Below, in pieces: positions 41,657 through 51,047 of a stretch of 54,985 nucleotides of DNA. Numbering within the stretch: the first letter of the stretch is position 1; each line of letters opens with the position of its first letter. Position numbers and translations under genes: made by a program. The notes under the pieces are model-generated. The model was not told where the DNA came from. It was given only the letters and a program-made list of their open reading frames with translations, and did no database searches. This DNA is from JAYZQT01 sp036136335 (GTDB lineage Bacteria > Pseudomonadota > Alphaproteobacteria > MPNO01 > UBA830): positions 1 to 54,985 of the forward strand of contig JAYZQT010000066.1 in the NCBI GenBank assembly GCA_036136335.1. The letters run 5' to 3'.

Positions 41657-44026
41657 TTGACTGTGGGGAAATATGGTATCAGCCAGTCTGTTACGCGGTT
41701 TGAAGACCCGAAGCTTTTAAGAGGCGGCGGCGACTTCATCGATGACGACAACGCTCATGGCCAATTGCATGCCCTGGTTGTGCGTTCGCCCCACGCACAC
41801 GCTGAGATTCGATCAGTCGACATTAGTGCTGCTCAATCGGCTCCTGGGGTCGTCGCAGTTTTTATAGGTAGCGATTACAAAACAGCGGGGTGGGGTCCTG
41901 TACCTCACATTGGTCCACCAGTTACGCGGCGCGATGGTGCAGACCTCCAGATTCCCGAATTCTGGCCGATTGCAGTTGACCGGGTGCGTATGGTTGGCGA
42001 GGGTGTAGCATTTGTAGTGGCGGAGTCCCTATCCCAGGCCCGTGATGCAGCTGATTTGGTCATGGTCGATTATGTTCCGCTTCCGGGGTCAGCCAGCACA
42101 GCGGCGGCGCTTGATACCGACGCTTTCATCCTGTGGGACCAGATTGGAGACAATGAGGCACTCGTTCACCAGATTGGCGATCGGGAAGCCACGAATTCCG
42201 CCTTTGAAAAGGCCACTTATGTTGTTGAAAAAAGATTTACGATAAACCGCGTTCTGGGAAATGCGATGGAAATGAGGGCCTGCCTGGCAACTCATGACCA
42301 GCGCACCAATCATTACACGCTGCGTGCACCAATCCAGCACCCTTGGATAGCACGAAAGGTGTTGGCGTCCTCCATCATCGGGATAGAGGAACTCCAGATA
42401 CGGGTGGTTACTCCTGACGTCGGTGGCAGCTTCGGGATCAAGGCAAATGTATACCCTGAATATTTGATAGCTCTGTTTGCCGCCCAACAGACAGGGCGGC
42501 CCGTTAAATGGGTGGCTGATCGTACCGAGAGTTTTCTTAGTGATTTTCATGCCCGCGATAACGTATCTGAGGCGTCTCTTGCGGTGGATAAAGATGGCAC
42601 CTTTCTTGGGTTTCGGTTGAAAAACATGGTCAACATAGGTGCATATTTTTCACCAATTGGCGCGGGGCCAGCTGTCAACAACCTGGGTTCCCTGTCTGGG
42701 GTTTACACAACGCCAGCGGCATTTGTCGAAATCATAGGTGTCTTTACGAATAGCCATCCCACCGCGCCCTATCGAGGCGCTGGTCGCCCGGAGGCCGCTT
42801 ATATACTTGAAAGACTAATCGATATGGCAGCCCGGGACCTTGGTTTTGATCCGGTTGAACTCCGTCGGCGCAACCTTATTCCGGTTGAGGGGATGCCATT
42901 CCGAACGTCACTCACCTTTACATACGATTGTGGCGAATTCGAGAAAAATATGGATGAAGCGTTAGCGCTCGCGGACCGGGATGGATTTCTGTCTCGGCTG
43001 GAAGCCTCGAAAACTGCCGGGAAATTGCGGGGGTTCGGTGTGGCCAACGCCATTGAGCGAGCCTCTCCACCGGGTGTTGAAACTGCTGAAATCAGGTTTG
43101 ATCCGTCAGGCACCGTTACCGTCCTTTCCGGCACCACACATCAGGGGCAGGGTCATACCACAATGTATACCCAGTTGTTATGTGACAGGCTGGGATTGTT
43201 GCCTGAGCATGTTCGAGTGATAGAGGGCGATACTGACAGGATCGCGTTCGGCATGGGGGCTGGTGGCTCGCGGTGTTCGGCGCTTGGTTCCGCAGCCCTT
43301 ATGATGGCTGCTGACAAGATAATCGACAAGGGGTGTGAGATAGCAGCCCATATATTGGAAGCCGCCACGGATGACCTTGAGTTTGCCGATGGTCGGTTTT
43401 CGATTGCCGGGACAGACAGGGCCATTCCTCTCGCTGATATCGTCAACGCTGCTTTTTCTGCAGTAAACCTGCCTGTTGGAACCGAACCGGGCATGTCTGC
43501 GTATGCTGCGTATAAGGGTGACGTCGCGAGTTATCCTAATGGCTGTCATGTTTGCGAGGTGGAAATTGATCCCGAAACCGGCCGCGTTGAAATTATCAAT
43601 TACGTTGTGGTTGATGATTTTGGTACACTTTTAAATCCACTACTGGTCAAGGGCCAGGTTCATGGTGGTGTTGCTCAGGGGGCTGGACAAATTCTTCTTG
43701 AGAACACCGTCTATGATGAAGATGGGCAGCTTCTTACCGCTTCGTTCATGGATTACGGTATGCCCCGAGCCGATGATTTTTGCAATTTTCAGGTAAAGGC
43801 GAATTCGGTACCAACAGCGACGAACCCGCTCGGTGTTAAGGGTGTGGGTGAAGCCGGCACGGTAGGCGCGATGCCTGTGGTTATGAATGCCGTTCTAGAT
43901 GCTCTCAGTCCACTTGGTATCCGTGATCTTGACATGCCGGCAACACCTGCTCGTGTGTGGGCGAAGATCCAGGCTGCTGGGTCGGATTTCGATATCGAGG
44001 AGACACCTGCCCGTGGGCATGAATAA
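41657..44026 (+). CDS. Xanthine dehydrogenase-family molybdopterin-binding subunit
   Basis: The 789-residue large subunit has RFEDPKLLRGGGDFIDD at the N-terminus, the cofactor segment PDVGGSFGIKANVYPE near 255, APYRGAGRPEA near 375 and the catalytic Glu in VKGVGEAGTVG near 733. It lacks the Cys of CO-oxidising CoxL (AYRCSFR), so it is a form II/other hydroxylase, not a CO dehydrogenase. It starts at TTG after a strong AGGAGAGGAGG. The FAD and 2Fe-2S subunits that normally adjoin are absent. A near relative lies at 45377. Confidence 0.86.
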   Translation: MTVGKYGISQSVTRFEDPKLLRGGGDFIDDDNAHGQLHALVVRSPHAHAEIRSVDISAAQSAPGVVAVFIGSDYKTAGWGPVPHIGPPVTRRDGADLQIPEFWPIAVDRVRMVGEGVAFVVAESLSQARDAADLVMVDYVPLPGSASTAAALDTDAFILWDQIGDNEALVHQIGDREATNSAFEKATYVVEKRFTINRVLGNAMEMRACLATHDQRTNHYTLRAPIQHPWIARKVLASSIIGIEELQIRVVTPDVGGSFGIKANVYPEYLIALFAAQQTGRPVKWVADRTESFLSDFHARDNVSEASLAVDKDGTFLGFRLKNMVNIGAYFSPIGAGPAVNNLGSLSGVYTTPAAFVEIIGVFTNSHPTAPYRGAGRPEAAYILERLIDMAARDLGFDPVELRRRNLIPVEGMPFRTSLTFTYDCGEFEKNMDEALALADRDGFLSRLEASKTAGKLRGFGVANAIERASPPGVETAEIRFDPSGTVTVLSGTTHQGQGHTTMYTQLLCDRLGLLPEHVRVIEGDTDRIAFGMGAGGSRCSALGSAALMMAADKIIDKGCEIAAHILEAATDDLEFADGRFSIAGTDRAIPLADIVNAAFSAVNLPVGTEPGMSAYAAYKGDVASYPNGCHVCEVEIDPETGRVEIINYVVVDDFGTLLNPLLVKGQVHGGVAQGAGQILLENTVYDEDGQLLTASFMDYGMPRADDFCNFQVKANSVPTATNPLGVKGVGEAGTVGAMPVVMNAVLDALSPLGIRDLDMPATPARVWAKIQAAGSDFDIEETPARGHE

Positions 44027-44040
44027 TCAGGAGATCTGAC

Positions 44041-44059
44041 AAACGAACATCATTCGTTT
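44041..44059. repeat. Small perfect inverted repeat between the molybdenum hydroxylase and amidase
   Basis: AAACGAA and TTCGTTT are inverted around CATCA. There is no T-run following, so it is not a clear terminator. It could be a local mRNA hairpin or chance; it lies 38 bases before the amidase ATG. Confidence 0.3.
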
Positions 44060-44096
44060 ATGTTGAGAGCTAATTCTAGCAACATTTTTGACCGAT

Positions 44097-45380
44097 ATGA
44101 TCTCCTCTCTGAATACACTCGGTGCGACGCAGATAGTGGCTGGTATTGTGTCGGGCGATTTTTCCTCTGTGGCGGTCGCCGAAGCATGTCTTGCGCGCAT
44201 TCATGCTCGAGAGGATATGGTATCAGCGTGGGAGTTTCTGGACGATGGTCTGGTTTTGGATCAGGCAAGACTGGTTGATCTGGGCACAGTAAAGGGGCCG
44301 CTTGCGGGTGTACCGGTTGGAATTAAAGATATAATTGACACGCGGGACATGCCCACTGGTGTGGGCTCTTCGATTTACGACGGAAACCGGCCTTTAACCG
44401 ACGCCTCGTGCGTTGCGCGACTGCGTGGAGCTGGTGCGGTTATCATGGGCAAGACAGTAACCTGCGAGTTTGCCGGGCTAAAGCCAGGCAAAACGAAGAA
44501 CCCGCATGACCCACTGCGAACGCCGGGTGGATCATCGAGCGGCTCGTGCGCCGCGGTAGCAGATAATATGATACCCTTGGCACTAGGCACGCAGACGGGT
44601 GGATCCGTGCTGCGCCCGTCTTCCTACTGCGGTATTGTGGGTTTCAAGCCAAGTTTCGACACATTCAGTTTGAATGGGGTTTACCCGGCGGCGGAAAGTC
44701 TTGATACGCTTGGTCTGCATGCACGATCGATCAGTGATTTAGAACTCGCAACCAGCGTATTGCTTGGTAAGCCCTTCACGCCTTTACCTCCACTCAGGAA
44801 ACCACCCGTGGTTGGTGTTTGCCGGACATGGATGTGGGACGAGGCTGGGGCAGAAACCCGTGAAGCGGTAGAGACCGCCGCCACCGCAATGAAAAGCAAA
44901 GGAGCCATGGTCAGAGATTTCGAGCTGCCGGAGGAGTTCCAGTGGCTTGCGGAAGTTCGGGGGATAATCAACGGATATGAGCGGGCCGCGGTAATGGCTG
45001 AACATTGGGCAAATAATAGGACCAAGCTGAGCGGGCCGCTTCAGGAAACAATCCAATCCGGGCTCGATACTTCCTACGAAGACTATGTCGATGCGATGTA
45101 TCTGATGGAAACCTGTCGCGTTCGCATGAACCAGACTTTTCAGGGGTGTGACGTTCTGCTTACGCCCGCAGTAGACGGGGAAGCACCGGTTGGTATCGGT
45201 GATACTGGCAGCCCACGCTTTCAGGCATTGTGGACCATGCTCCACGTGCCAACCATAAGTCTTCCAACACACGCGGGGCCGAACGGTCTTCCGGTGGGCA
45301 TTCAACTTGTTATGCCCTACCGTTCCGACCAGGCGCTACAGGCAGTATCACGTTGGACACTGGACGTCATTGGGAAATGA
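44097..45380 (+). CDS. Amidase (amidase-signature family)
   Basis: ATG 44097 is chosen over TTG 44088, with no clear ribosome site for either. The 427-residue protein has Lys77 in VGIKDIID, the cis-Ser in GGSSSGSCAAV (near 147) and Ser170 in GTQTGGSVLRPSSYCG. It would cleave an amide bond. Its TGA overlaps the ATG of the next molybdenum hydroxylase by four bases and it follows another such hydroxylase by 70 bases, so the three form one operon-like unit. Substrate may be an N-acyl or heterocyclic amide after ring hydroxylation. Confidence 0.87.
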   Translation: MISSLNTLGATQIVAGIVSGDFSSVAVAEACLARIHAREDMVSAWEFLDDGLVLDQARLVDLGTVKGPLAGVPVGIKDIIDTRDMPTGVGSSIYDGNRPLTDASCVARLRGAGAVIMGKTVTCEFAGLKPGKTKNPHDPLRTPGGSSSGSCAAVADNMIPLALGTQTGGSVLRPSSYCGIVGFKPSFDTFSLNGVYPAAESLDTLGLHARSISDLELATSVLLGKPFTPLPPLRKPPVVGVCRTWMWDEAGAETREAVETAATAMKSKGAMVRDFELPEEFQWLAEVRGIINGYERAAVMAEHWANNRTKLSGPLQETIQSGLDTSYEDYVDAMYLMETCRVRMNQTFQGCDVLLTPAVDGEAPVGIGDTGSPRFQALWTMLHVPTISLPTHAGPNGLPVGIQLVMPYRSDQALQAVSRWTLDVIGK

Positions 45381-47644
45381 ACGTGCCGAAACGCAGTTTC
45401 ATCGGAAAGAGGGTGCCTAGGATTGAAGATCCACCGTTGCTGGCGGGTGAAGGCGTCTTTGCTGCTGATTGGGAATTTCCTGACACGTTGCATATGCGGG
45501 TTGTGCGCTCAGCAGTTGCACACGGCGATGTCCGCTCAATAAACACGGACATTGCTTCCGCGATGGAAGGTGTTTACGCAGTCTGGATACCTGAAGATGT
45601 TGCCGGCATACCGCCCATTGACTATCGGGCAACCAGCTATACCGGGCTGGAACCTTATCGGCAGCCTATCCTGGCGCAGGGGCGTGTACGTTATGTGGGT
45701 GAACCGGTTGCTGTTGTTTTTGCCGAAGATGTCTATGTCGCCGAAGATGCTGCGAATATGGTTTCAGTGGACATTAGGGAAAGAACCGTAATCACAGATG
45801 CCAGTGCGGCTCCGTCCGAATTTCTGGAGGATTGCGGAACCGAGGTAACAGTTGTCAAAAAGTCCTACGGAGATGTTGAAGCGGCGTTTGCCGAGGCTGT
45901 TCATCTAGTGGAGCTAGACCTCCGGATCGGCCGGCACAGTGGTGTGCCAATTGAATGTCGGGGTGGATTGGCGCGCCTGAATCTCGATGATGGAGTACTG
46001 GAACTTTATGGAGCTACAAAGCGCCCCCACCCCAATCGCGATTTAATTGCAAAAACTCTCGGTCTTGATCCATCCAAAGTTCATCTGTTTGAAGGCAATG
46101 TTGGTGGCGGCTTCGGAATTCGCGGTGAGCTTTATCCCGATGATTTCCTTCTTTGTTTAGCGGCACTGCGTTTTGCCAGGCCAATTAGGTGGATTGAGGA
46201 TCGACGGGAGCATCTGCTGGCGGCCAATCATTCGCGCGAACAGCGCCACAGAATTCGTGCTGCGATTACGGCAGAAGGGCAAATCCTTGCTATCGACAAC
46301 GAATTCTTTCATGACCAGGGTGCCTACATTCGCACCCACGGAGTACGGGTACCTGACATGACGGCGGGATTGATGCTGGGACCCTATGAAGTACCTGCGT
46401 ATAAAGTGGCCGGGCATGTGCGGCTGACCAACAAGACACCGGCAGCAACCTATCGGGCACCCGGCCGTTTTGAGGGAACGTTTGTACGTGAACGGTTGCT
46501 TGATGCAATTGCGGCCCGGGTTGGCATTACACCAGTCGAGGCACGGCGCCGTAACATGATCGGCACGGAAGAACTGCCGTACACTCGGCCGCTGAGTGCC
46601 CTTGAGATCGATGTGGTACTCGATTCCGGTGACTATGCCGGGTTGTTGGACAACGCTCTCGAAAAGTTTGGGTGGGCAGAGATACAGGCGACCGTGGCAG
46701 CCCGCCGCGACGCGGGTGAGACCGTTGGCGCTGGACTGGGTATTTTCGTCGAAAAATCGGGCCTCGGACCTACAGACAAAGCACGGACAGAGTTGGGGGG
46801 GGATGGCCGCGTTACGGTTACGACCGGGGCCGCAAACCTGGGCCAGGGAGTAGCCACTGTCATGGCTCAGATATGTGGATCGGTTCTTGGCGTAGACTAT
46901 AGTGAAATTGATGTCGTAACGGGCCGTACAGATAAGATTGACCAAGGTTTCGGTAGCCACTCGTCAAGGACTACCGTCATGACGGGTGAGGCGGTTCGTT
47001 TGGCGAGTGTGAAGCTTTGTGAGGAACTGGAAAATATTGCTGCGGAGAAACTCCAGGCCGATGAGGGTGTTCTCGAAATAAATGAAATGCAGGTTCGGCA
47101 CGTCAAATCTGGTGCATCAATGTCATTTGCCGAGATTGTCGCTGCGTCAGGCAAGGACCGTCTTAGTACCGAGGGCGAATTCGTCTCCACCCACATGAAT
47201 TACCCTTATGGCATCCATGCGGCAATTGTTGTTGTCGATCCGGAAACTGGAATTGCCAGAGTGGAAAAATTCATGATTGCCTACGAGATTGGCTGCGCTG
47301 TAAACCCCACGCTTGTTGAAGGGCAGTTGCAGGGCGGGCTTGCACAGGGAATTGGCGGCGCGCTGTTTGAAGAATTTACCTATGATGAAATTGGCCAGCC
47401 AATGGCCTCAACGTTCGCAGACTATATAATGCCTGGCTCAACCGAGGTTCCTGGGGCTCAGATTCTGTTGTGTGAAGACGCTCCCAGCCCCTTAAATCCA
47501 CTTGGAATTAAAGGTGCGGGGGAGGGGGGAATAAACGCTGTTGGTGCGGCGATTGCCGCTGCGGTTGACGATGCTATTGGTCAGACCGGTGCTGTTACCG
47601 AACTACCGGTCACCCCTCGACGGCTAATGGCGTTGATGCGTTAG
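45377..47644 (+). CDS. Xanthine dehydrogenase-family molybdopterin-binding subunit (second)
   Basis: The true start is ATG 45377, four-base overlapping the amidase stop. The frame is open further upstream but only inside the amidase. The 755-residue protein has IGKRVPRIEDPPLLAGEG at the N-terminus, GNVGGGFGIRGELYPDD near 240, TYRAPGRFEG near 358 in the place of the active-site loop, and catalytic Glu in IKGAGEGGINA near 716. It belongs to the same superfamily as the 789-residue protein but is divergent, not a duplicate. Again no small subunits adjoin; they might be shared and encoded elsewhere. Confidence 0.87.
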   Translation: MNVPKRSFIGKRVPRIEDPPLLAGEGVFAADWEFPDTLHMRVVRSAVAHGDVRSINTDIASAMEGVYAVWIPEDVAGIPPIDYRATSYTGLEPYRQPILAQGRVRYVGEPVAVVFAEDVYVAEDAANMVSVDIRERTVITDASAAPSEFLEDCGTEVTVVKKSYGDVEAAFAEAVHLVELDLRIGRHSGVPIECRGGLARLNLDDGVLELYGATKRPHPNRDLIAKTLGLDPSKVHLFEGNVGGGFGIRGELYPDDFLLCLAALRFARPIRWIEDRREHLLAANHSREQRHRIRAAITAEGQILAIDNEFFHDQGAYIRTHGVRVPDMTAGLMLGPYEVPAYKVAGHVRLTNKTPAATYRAPGRFEGTFVRERLLDAIAARVGITPVEARRRNMIGTEELPYTRPLSALEIDVVLDSGDYAGLLDNALEKFGWAEIQATVAARRDAGETVGAGLGIFVEKSGLGPTDKARTELGGDGRVTVTTGAANLGQGVATVMAQICGSVLGVDYSEIDVVTGRTDKIDQGFGSHSSRTTVMTGEAVRLASVKLCEELENIAAEKLQADEGVLEINEMQVRHVKSGASMSFAEIVAASGKDRLSTEGEFVSTHMNYPYGIHAAIVVVDPETGIARVEKFMIAYEIGCAVNPTLVEGQLQGGLAQGIGGALFEEFTYDEIGQPMASTFADYIMPGSTEVPGAQILLCEDAPSPLNPLGIKGAGEGGINAVGAAIAAAVDDAIGQTGAVTELPVTPRRLMALMR

Positions 47645-47691
47645 GTTTTGCGCACAGATTTACTGTCTGTATCGTCACCGTGTTTGTGAGG

Positions 47692-48090
47692 CTAACCCTC
47701 TATGACAGCGATGGCTTGAATTTCTACCATCATTTCGGGTTGCGCGAAGCCGGTGACGGTGATCATTGCGCTGCCGGGAAAGTTACCGTCGGGGAAGAAT
47801 TCCTTGCGTAACTCTGTGAACTGATCCCCGAAACGAGCGTCTATGATGAATACTGTCATCTGGACGATATCGGAAAGCGTTGCGCTACACTCCTTCAGAT
47901 AGACTTCCATGTTTGCAAAGGATTGGCGGGTCTGGGCCTCAAACTTACCACTTAACGATGTTCCATCCGGTTTCTGGGGTGCGCCGTAACCGGCTAACCA
48001 GATAGTCTTCTGATTGGTGCCTTCGGTTATGACGGCCGGTGAAAATGACCGGTTCTTTTGCCATGTGCCGTGGATGAATTCGCGTTTCAT
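47692..48090 (-). CDS. RidA-family protein
   Basis: The 132-residue protein has SFSPAVITEG, IWLAGYGAPQ near 30, VQMTVFIIDARF near 83 and PGSAMITVTGFAQPEMMVEIQAIA at the end. In canonical RidA the last motif contains PARS, with an Arg; here it is PGSA, so the Arg is replaced, as in the first RidA protein of this window. AGGGGG precedes the ATG. It is convergent with the second molybdenum hydroxylase, 47 bases from its stop. Hydrolysis of an imine from amidase or hydantoin breakdown is conceivable. Confidence 0.82.
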   Translation of the reverse strand: MKREFIHGTWQKNRSFSPAVITEGTNQKTIWLAGYGAPQKPDGTSLSGKFEAQTRQSFANMEVYLKECSATLSDIVQMTVFIIDARFGDQFTELRKEFFPDGNFPGSAMITVTGFAQPEMMVEIQAIAVIEG

Positions 48091-48189
48091 TTAATACCCC
48101 CTGGTGTTGGCATTGAAAAAAATGGAACCGGGCGACTTTCCGGAATAACTGGTGCCGCGATGGCCCCGGTGTTCTGGTGTGAAGTGCCC

Positions 48190-49020
48190 CTAGTGTGGGA
48201 CAGTTTTCAGATATTCCTCTCGTTTCGTGGCTACTGCCTCACGTAACCTTCCACCCTGCTCTTTCATTGCAGTCAGGTCATCACTGCTCAAAAGTTCTGG
48301 AATACAGTTCACCGCGCTTGGGCGTGCCTTGGCAGACTTCCACCAAGCCTGGACACTTGGACGTTGATCCATCCAGATATCGATCAGATCTAGATATTCG
48401 ATCCGCCACAAGTATGGGATCATGTTGATATCTGCGAGGGTGAAATTTTCGCCCACCAGCCACGGACCACCTTCGCCATCCGGGCACGGTGAGAGCGCCG
48501 CCTCAAGCGCTTTGAACGCCTTTTCCCAGTTGGCTATTGCCTGAAATACATAAGGACTTTCGATACCGAGTTCAAAAGTGGACATCAAACGCGCCCGCTT
48601 GCTCGCGTCTCCGACGTTGGCAAACCTTCTTTCGCGCTGGTCCGTGGGCATTTTCTGCATTCTTTCCCGGAACATGGCTGAAAATGAGAGTTCGCGGGTA
48701 GCCTCGAAGATTGTTTCGTCTACCAGTTTTGAGAACTGTCGCATCTTGGCCTTGAGGTAAGGATCAACTGGAATCAGCGGATTGTCCGGCCATACCTCGT
48801 CTATATATTCACATATCAGGGACGATTCAGGGATTGCCCTGCCTTCATGCACCAAAGTTGGCACCACACCTTTGGGATTCAGTTTAAGATACTCCGGGTT
48901 AAACTGTTCGGCGGCGAAAAGGTTGATCATTTTTTCGTCGTAGCCAAGTTTTTTTTCTGCCAGTGTTATGAAAACTTTTTGGGTGCAGATCGAATTGTGA
49001 AAGGTGTAGAGAGTTAGCAT
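48190..49020 (-). CDS. Glutathione S-transferase
   Basis: A 276-residue two-domain GST: HNSICTQKVFITL at 8-20 with Ser/Cys, NPKGVVPTL with cis-Pro, PESSLICEYIDE for gamma-glutamyl binding, and a longer C-terminal helical domain from about 88. It shares the CxQKV pattern with the GST at 5669 but is otherwise diverged. AAGGGA precedes the ATG. It lies between a RidA gene and a cupin in the same direction, so it may be part of that minus-strand group. Role could be dehalogenation, ring opening or detoxification. Confidence 0.85.
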   Translation of the reverse strand: MLTLYTFHNSICTQKVFITLAEKKLGYDEKMINLFAAEQFNPEYLKLNPKGVVPTLVHEGRAIPESSLICEYIDEVWPDNPLIPVDPYLKAKMRQFSKLVDETIFEATRELSFSAMFRERMQKMPTDQRERRFANVGDASKRARLMSTFELGIESPYVFQAIANWEKAFKALEAALSPCPDGEGGPWLVGENFTLADINMIPYLWRIEYLDLIDIWMDQRPSVQAWWKSAKARPSAVNCIPELLSSDDLTAMKEQGGRLREAVATKREEYLKTVPH

Positions 49021-49085
49021 TTCTGTTTGTCCCTTTATGTAGGTCTTCTGATAACCCGGTTTTCACAGCTAAGAGCTACAGACGT

Positions 49086-49463
49086 CTACAATTTGTCGAA
49101 ATCTTTGTCCTGATAGGTAATGAGGTGCCTGTAATCGTCGCGGATGGGGTTAAAGACATCAAGGTTCATTGCAGGTTCGTCGCCAATAACCTCACCCCAG
49201 TGTTCAACGTTCGGCGGAATCCGGATCATCGACCCCGGTGTGGCATCATAAACCTCTTCGCCTACGTGAAACCTCACGGTACCCTGAACAATTACAGCAA
49301 TCTGCTCGAATGGGTGACTGTGCGGACCAGGCTCCATGCCAGGCTGCAACCAGTTCATTACCAGTAAGGTGTCTTCACCGCGGAAACCAACCCGCTCCAC
49401 GCCTTCGCGAACAAATTCCTTTTCGAGACCATCCCAGTTTGCAAAGCTTGTAATTTCTACCAT
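49086..49463 (-). CDS. Cupin-domain protein
   Basis: A 125-residue single cupin with a full metal motif: His48-x-His50-x2-Glu53-Gln54 in GPHSHPFEQIAV and His88 in IPPNVEHWGE. AAGGAAGG precedes the ATG. It lies just downstream of the HyuB gene with a 24-base gap and probably belongs to the hydantoinase-like operon. Such small cupins may be isomerases, lyases or dioxygenases; no specific activity is readable. Confidence 0.85.
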   Translation of the reverse strand: MVEITSFANWDGLEKEFVREGVERVGFRGEDTLLVMNWLQPGMEPGPHSHPFEQIAVIVQGTVRFHVGEEVYDATPGSMIRIPPNVEHWGEVIGDEPAMNLDVFNPIRDDYRHLITYQDKDFDKL

Positions 49464-49487
49464 CTGAAGCCTTCCTTTAAAAATGTC

Positions 49488-51044
49488 CTAAGTGAGTTTT
49501 CCATATCCGCCACCACCGGGGGTTTTCAGAACTACCCTGTCGTCAGAACGCATCACCATCTTGTTTGCCTGTGCGGCGTTCTTGCCGTTAATGAGAAAGC
49601 AGCCGGAATCGCCATCTGCGCCGCCCTCAAAGCCCTCGGCCCCCAGTTTTAGGCGGCTTGGAACCGCATTGAGCAACCAGTCGTCCTTGGTGCGTAAATG
49701 AAATGCTATGACCTGTCCGTCGCCCCCGCGTGTCGCCCCCTTGCCACCGGAGCCGTATATCAGCTCTTTCTGTGTGAACTGTATTGGCATCGCGGCTTCC
49801 AGAACTTCCAGCGGCACTGCGGCAACCCCTGTCGGATAGCAGGTGGCGCCAAGCCCATCTTTGGTGCGTCGGGCGCCCATTCCGCCGGAATAGTTGAACA
49901 TGGCACTGGTGAAGGGTTCGCCTGTGTCATCCTTGCCCTGAACTTGGAAGGTCCAGACAGCACCCGCACCCTCCGCCAGCACCCGTTCGGGGGCTACCTG
50001 ATGGAGCGCCTTTAGGATGGGCATGGGCACATACATACCTACAACATGGCGCGCGGCAACCGGTGAAGGATATTTTGCATTGACGATACAACCTTCTGGT
50101 GCCGACACCGTAATGGGCTTCAGGCTGCCATAATTGTTTGGCAAGTCAGGATCGAGAGTCGAGCGCAGCGCGAACGTGGAATAGGCATGGGTATAGTTCA
50201 GTACCACGTTGACACCGTGAGGGCTTGCGTCAGAAGACCCATCGAAATCGATGTGGACAGACCCTGCCACGGAATCGATGGTCATCGCGCATTTGAGCAG
50301 GATTTCCTCGCCACCCGGTATATCGAAACGACTTTCTCCGTGATAGGTACCGGGTTTGAGTTTGCGAATTGAATCCCGTGTCGCAACCTCCGAGCGTTTG
50401 ATTATTTCCGCTGATAATTCGTCGAGCTCGTCGAGCCCATGGCGGTCGCACAGTAATTGCAGACGCTCTGCGCCTACCTTTCCTGAAGACACCTGCGCCG
50501 CGATGTCGCCCAGAACTTCGGCCTTGGTACGCACGTTGTGGCGGATTATGTCGAAAAGCAGCTCGTTCGGTACGCCGGCCTCGTATAGTTTGGCGCGTGG
50601 GATCCAGAGGCCTTCTTCATGTACGTCACGTGCGCCGGCGCCAACCCCATATCCACCGATATCGGTGTGATGGATGGTAGATCCAAAGTAAGCGATAACC
50701 CTTCCCTTGCGGAACACCGGAGTAATCACTGTAATATCGAAGAAAGGCCCAGCGGACAGCCATGGATCATTGGTAATCAGGATATCACCCTCGACCAGGG
50801 TGTCGGTCGGAAATTTTTCGACGAAATGCCTGCCGGCGGCCGCAAGGGTATTGATATGGCCTGGTGTTCCGGTAACCGCCTGGGCGATCATACGCCCCTC
50901 ACGATCGAGCAGTGCGCATGCAAGGTCACCGGCTTCGCGCACGACCGGGCTGAAGGCAATGCGCTTCAGTGCCCGAGCCTGTTCGCTGGCTGCGCTGACC
51001 AGATTGCTCCACAGAATTTCGAGTTCGATTCCATCCAGGGCCAT
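49488..51044 (-). CDS. hyuB: Hydantoinase B/oxoprolinase-family subunit
   Basis: The 518-residue protein begins MALDGIELEILWSNL and has ITNDPWLSAGPFFDITV near 90, GGYGVGAGARDVHEEGLWIP near 125 and a final TPGGGGYGKLT, which are family-wide features of HyuB, the C-terminal half of 5-oxoprolinase, and of acetone/acetophenone carboxylase subunits. With HyuA, it cleaves cyclic imides with ATP. Its start lies three bases after the HyuA stop, with the ribosome site GGAAGGA inside the HyuA end. The cyclic substrate (N-methylhydantoin, oxoproline or another lactam) is unknown. Confidence 0.9.
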   Translation of the reverse strand: MALDGIELEILWSNLVSAASEQARALKRIAFSPVVREAGDLACALLDREGRMIAQAVTGTPGHINTLAAAGRHFVEKFPTDTLVEGDILITNDPWLSAGPFFDITVITPVFRKGRVIAYFGSTIHHTDIGGYGVGAGARDVHEEGLWIPRAKLYEAGVPNELLFDIIRHNVRTKAEVLGDIAAQVSSGKVGAERLQLLCDRHGLDELDELSAEIIKRSEVATRDSIRKLKPGTYHGESRFDIPGGEEILLKCAMTIDSVAGSVHIDFDGSSDASPHGVNVVLNYTHAYSTFALRSTLDPDLPNNYGSLKPITVSAPEGCIVNAKYPSPVAARHVVGMYVPMPILKALHQVAPERVLAEGAGAVWTFQVQGKDDTGEPFTSAMFNYSGGMGARRTKDGLGATCYPTGVAAVPLEVLEAAMPIQFTQKELIYGSGGKGATRGGDGQVIAFHLRTKDDWLLNAVPSRLKLGAEGFEGGADGDSGCFLINGKNAAQANKMVMRSDDRVVLKTPGGGGYGKLT

Positions 51045-51047
51045 GGG

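Noticed and set aside
41657..44026. Aerobic CO dehydrogenase large subunit (coxL form I).
   Set aside because: The active-site Cys loop AYRCSFR is replaced by PYRGAGR, and coxM and coxS are missing.
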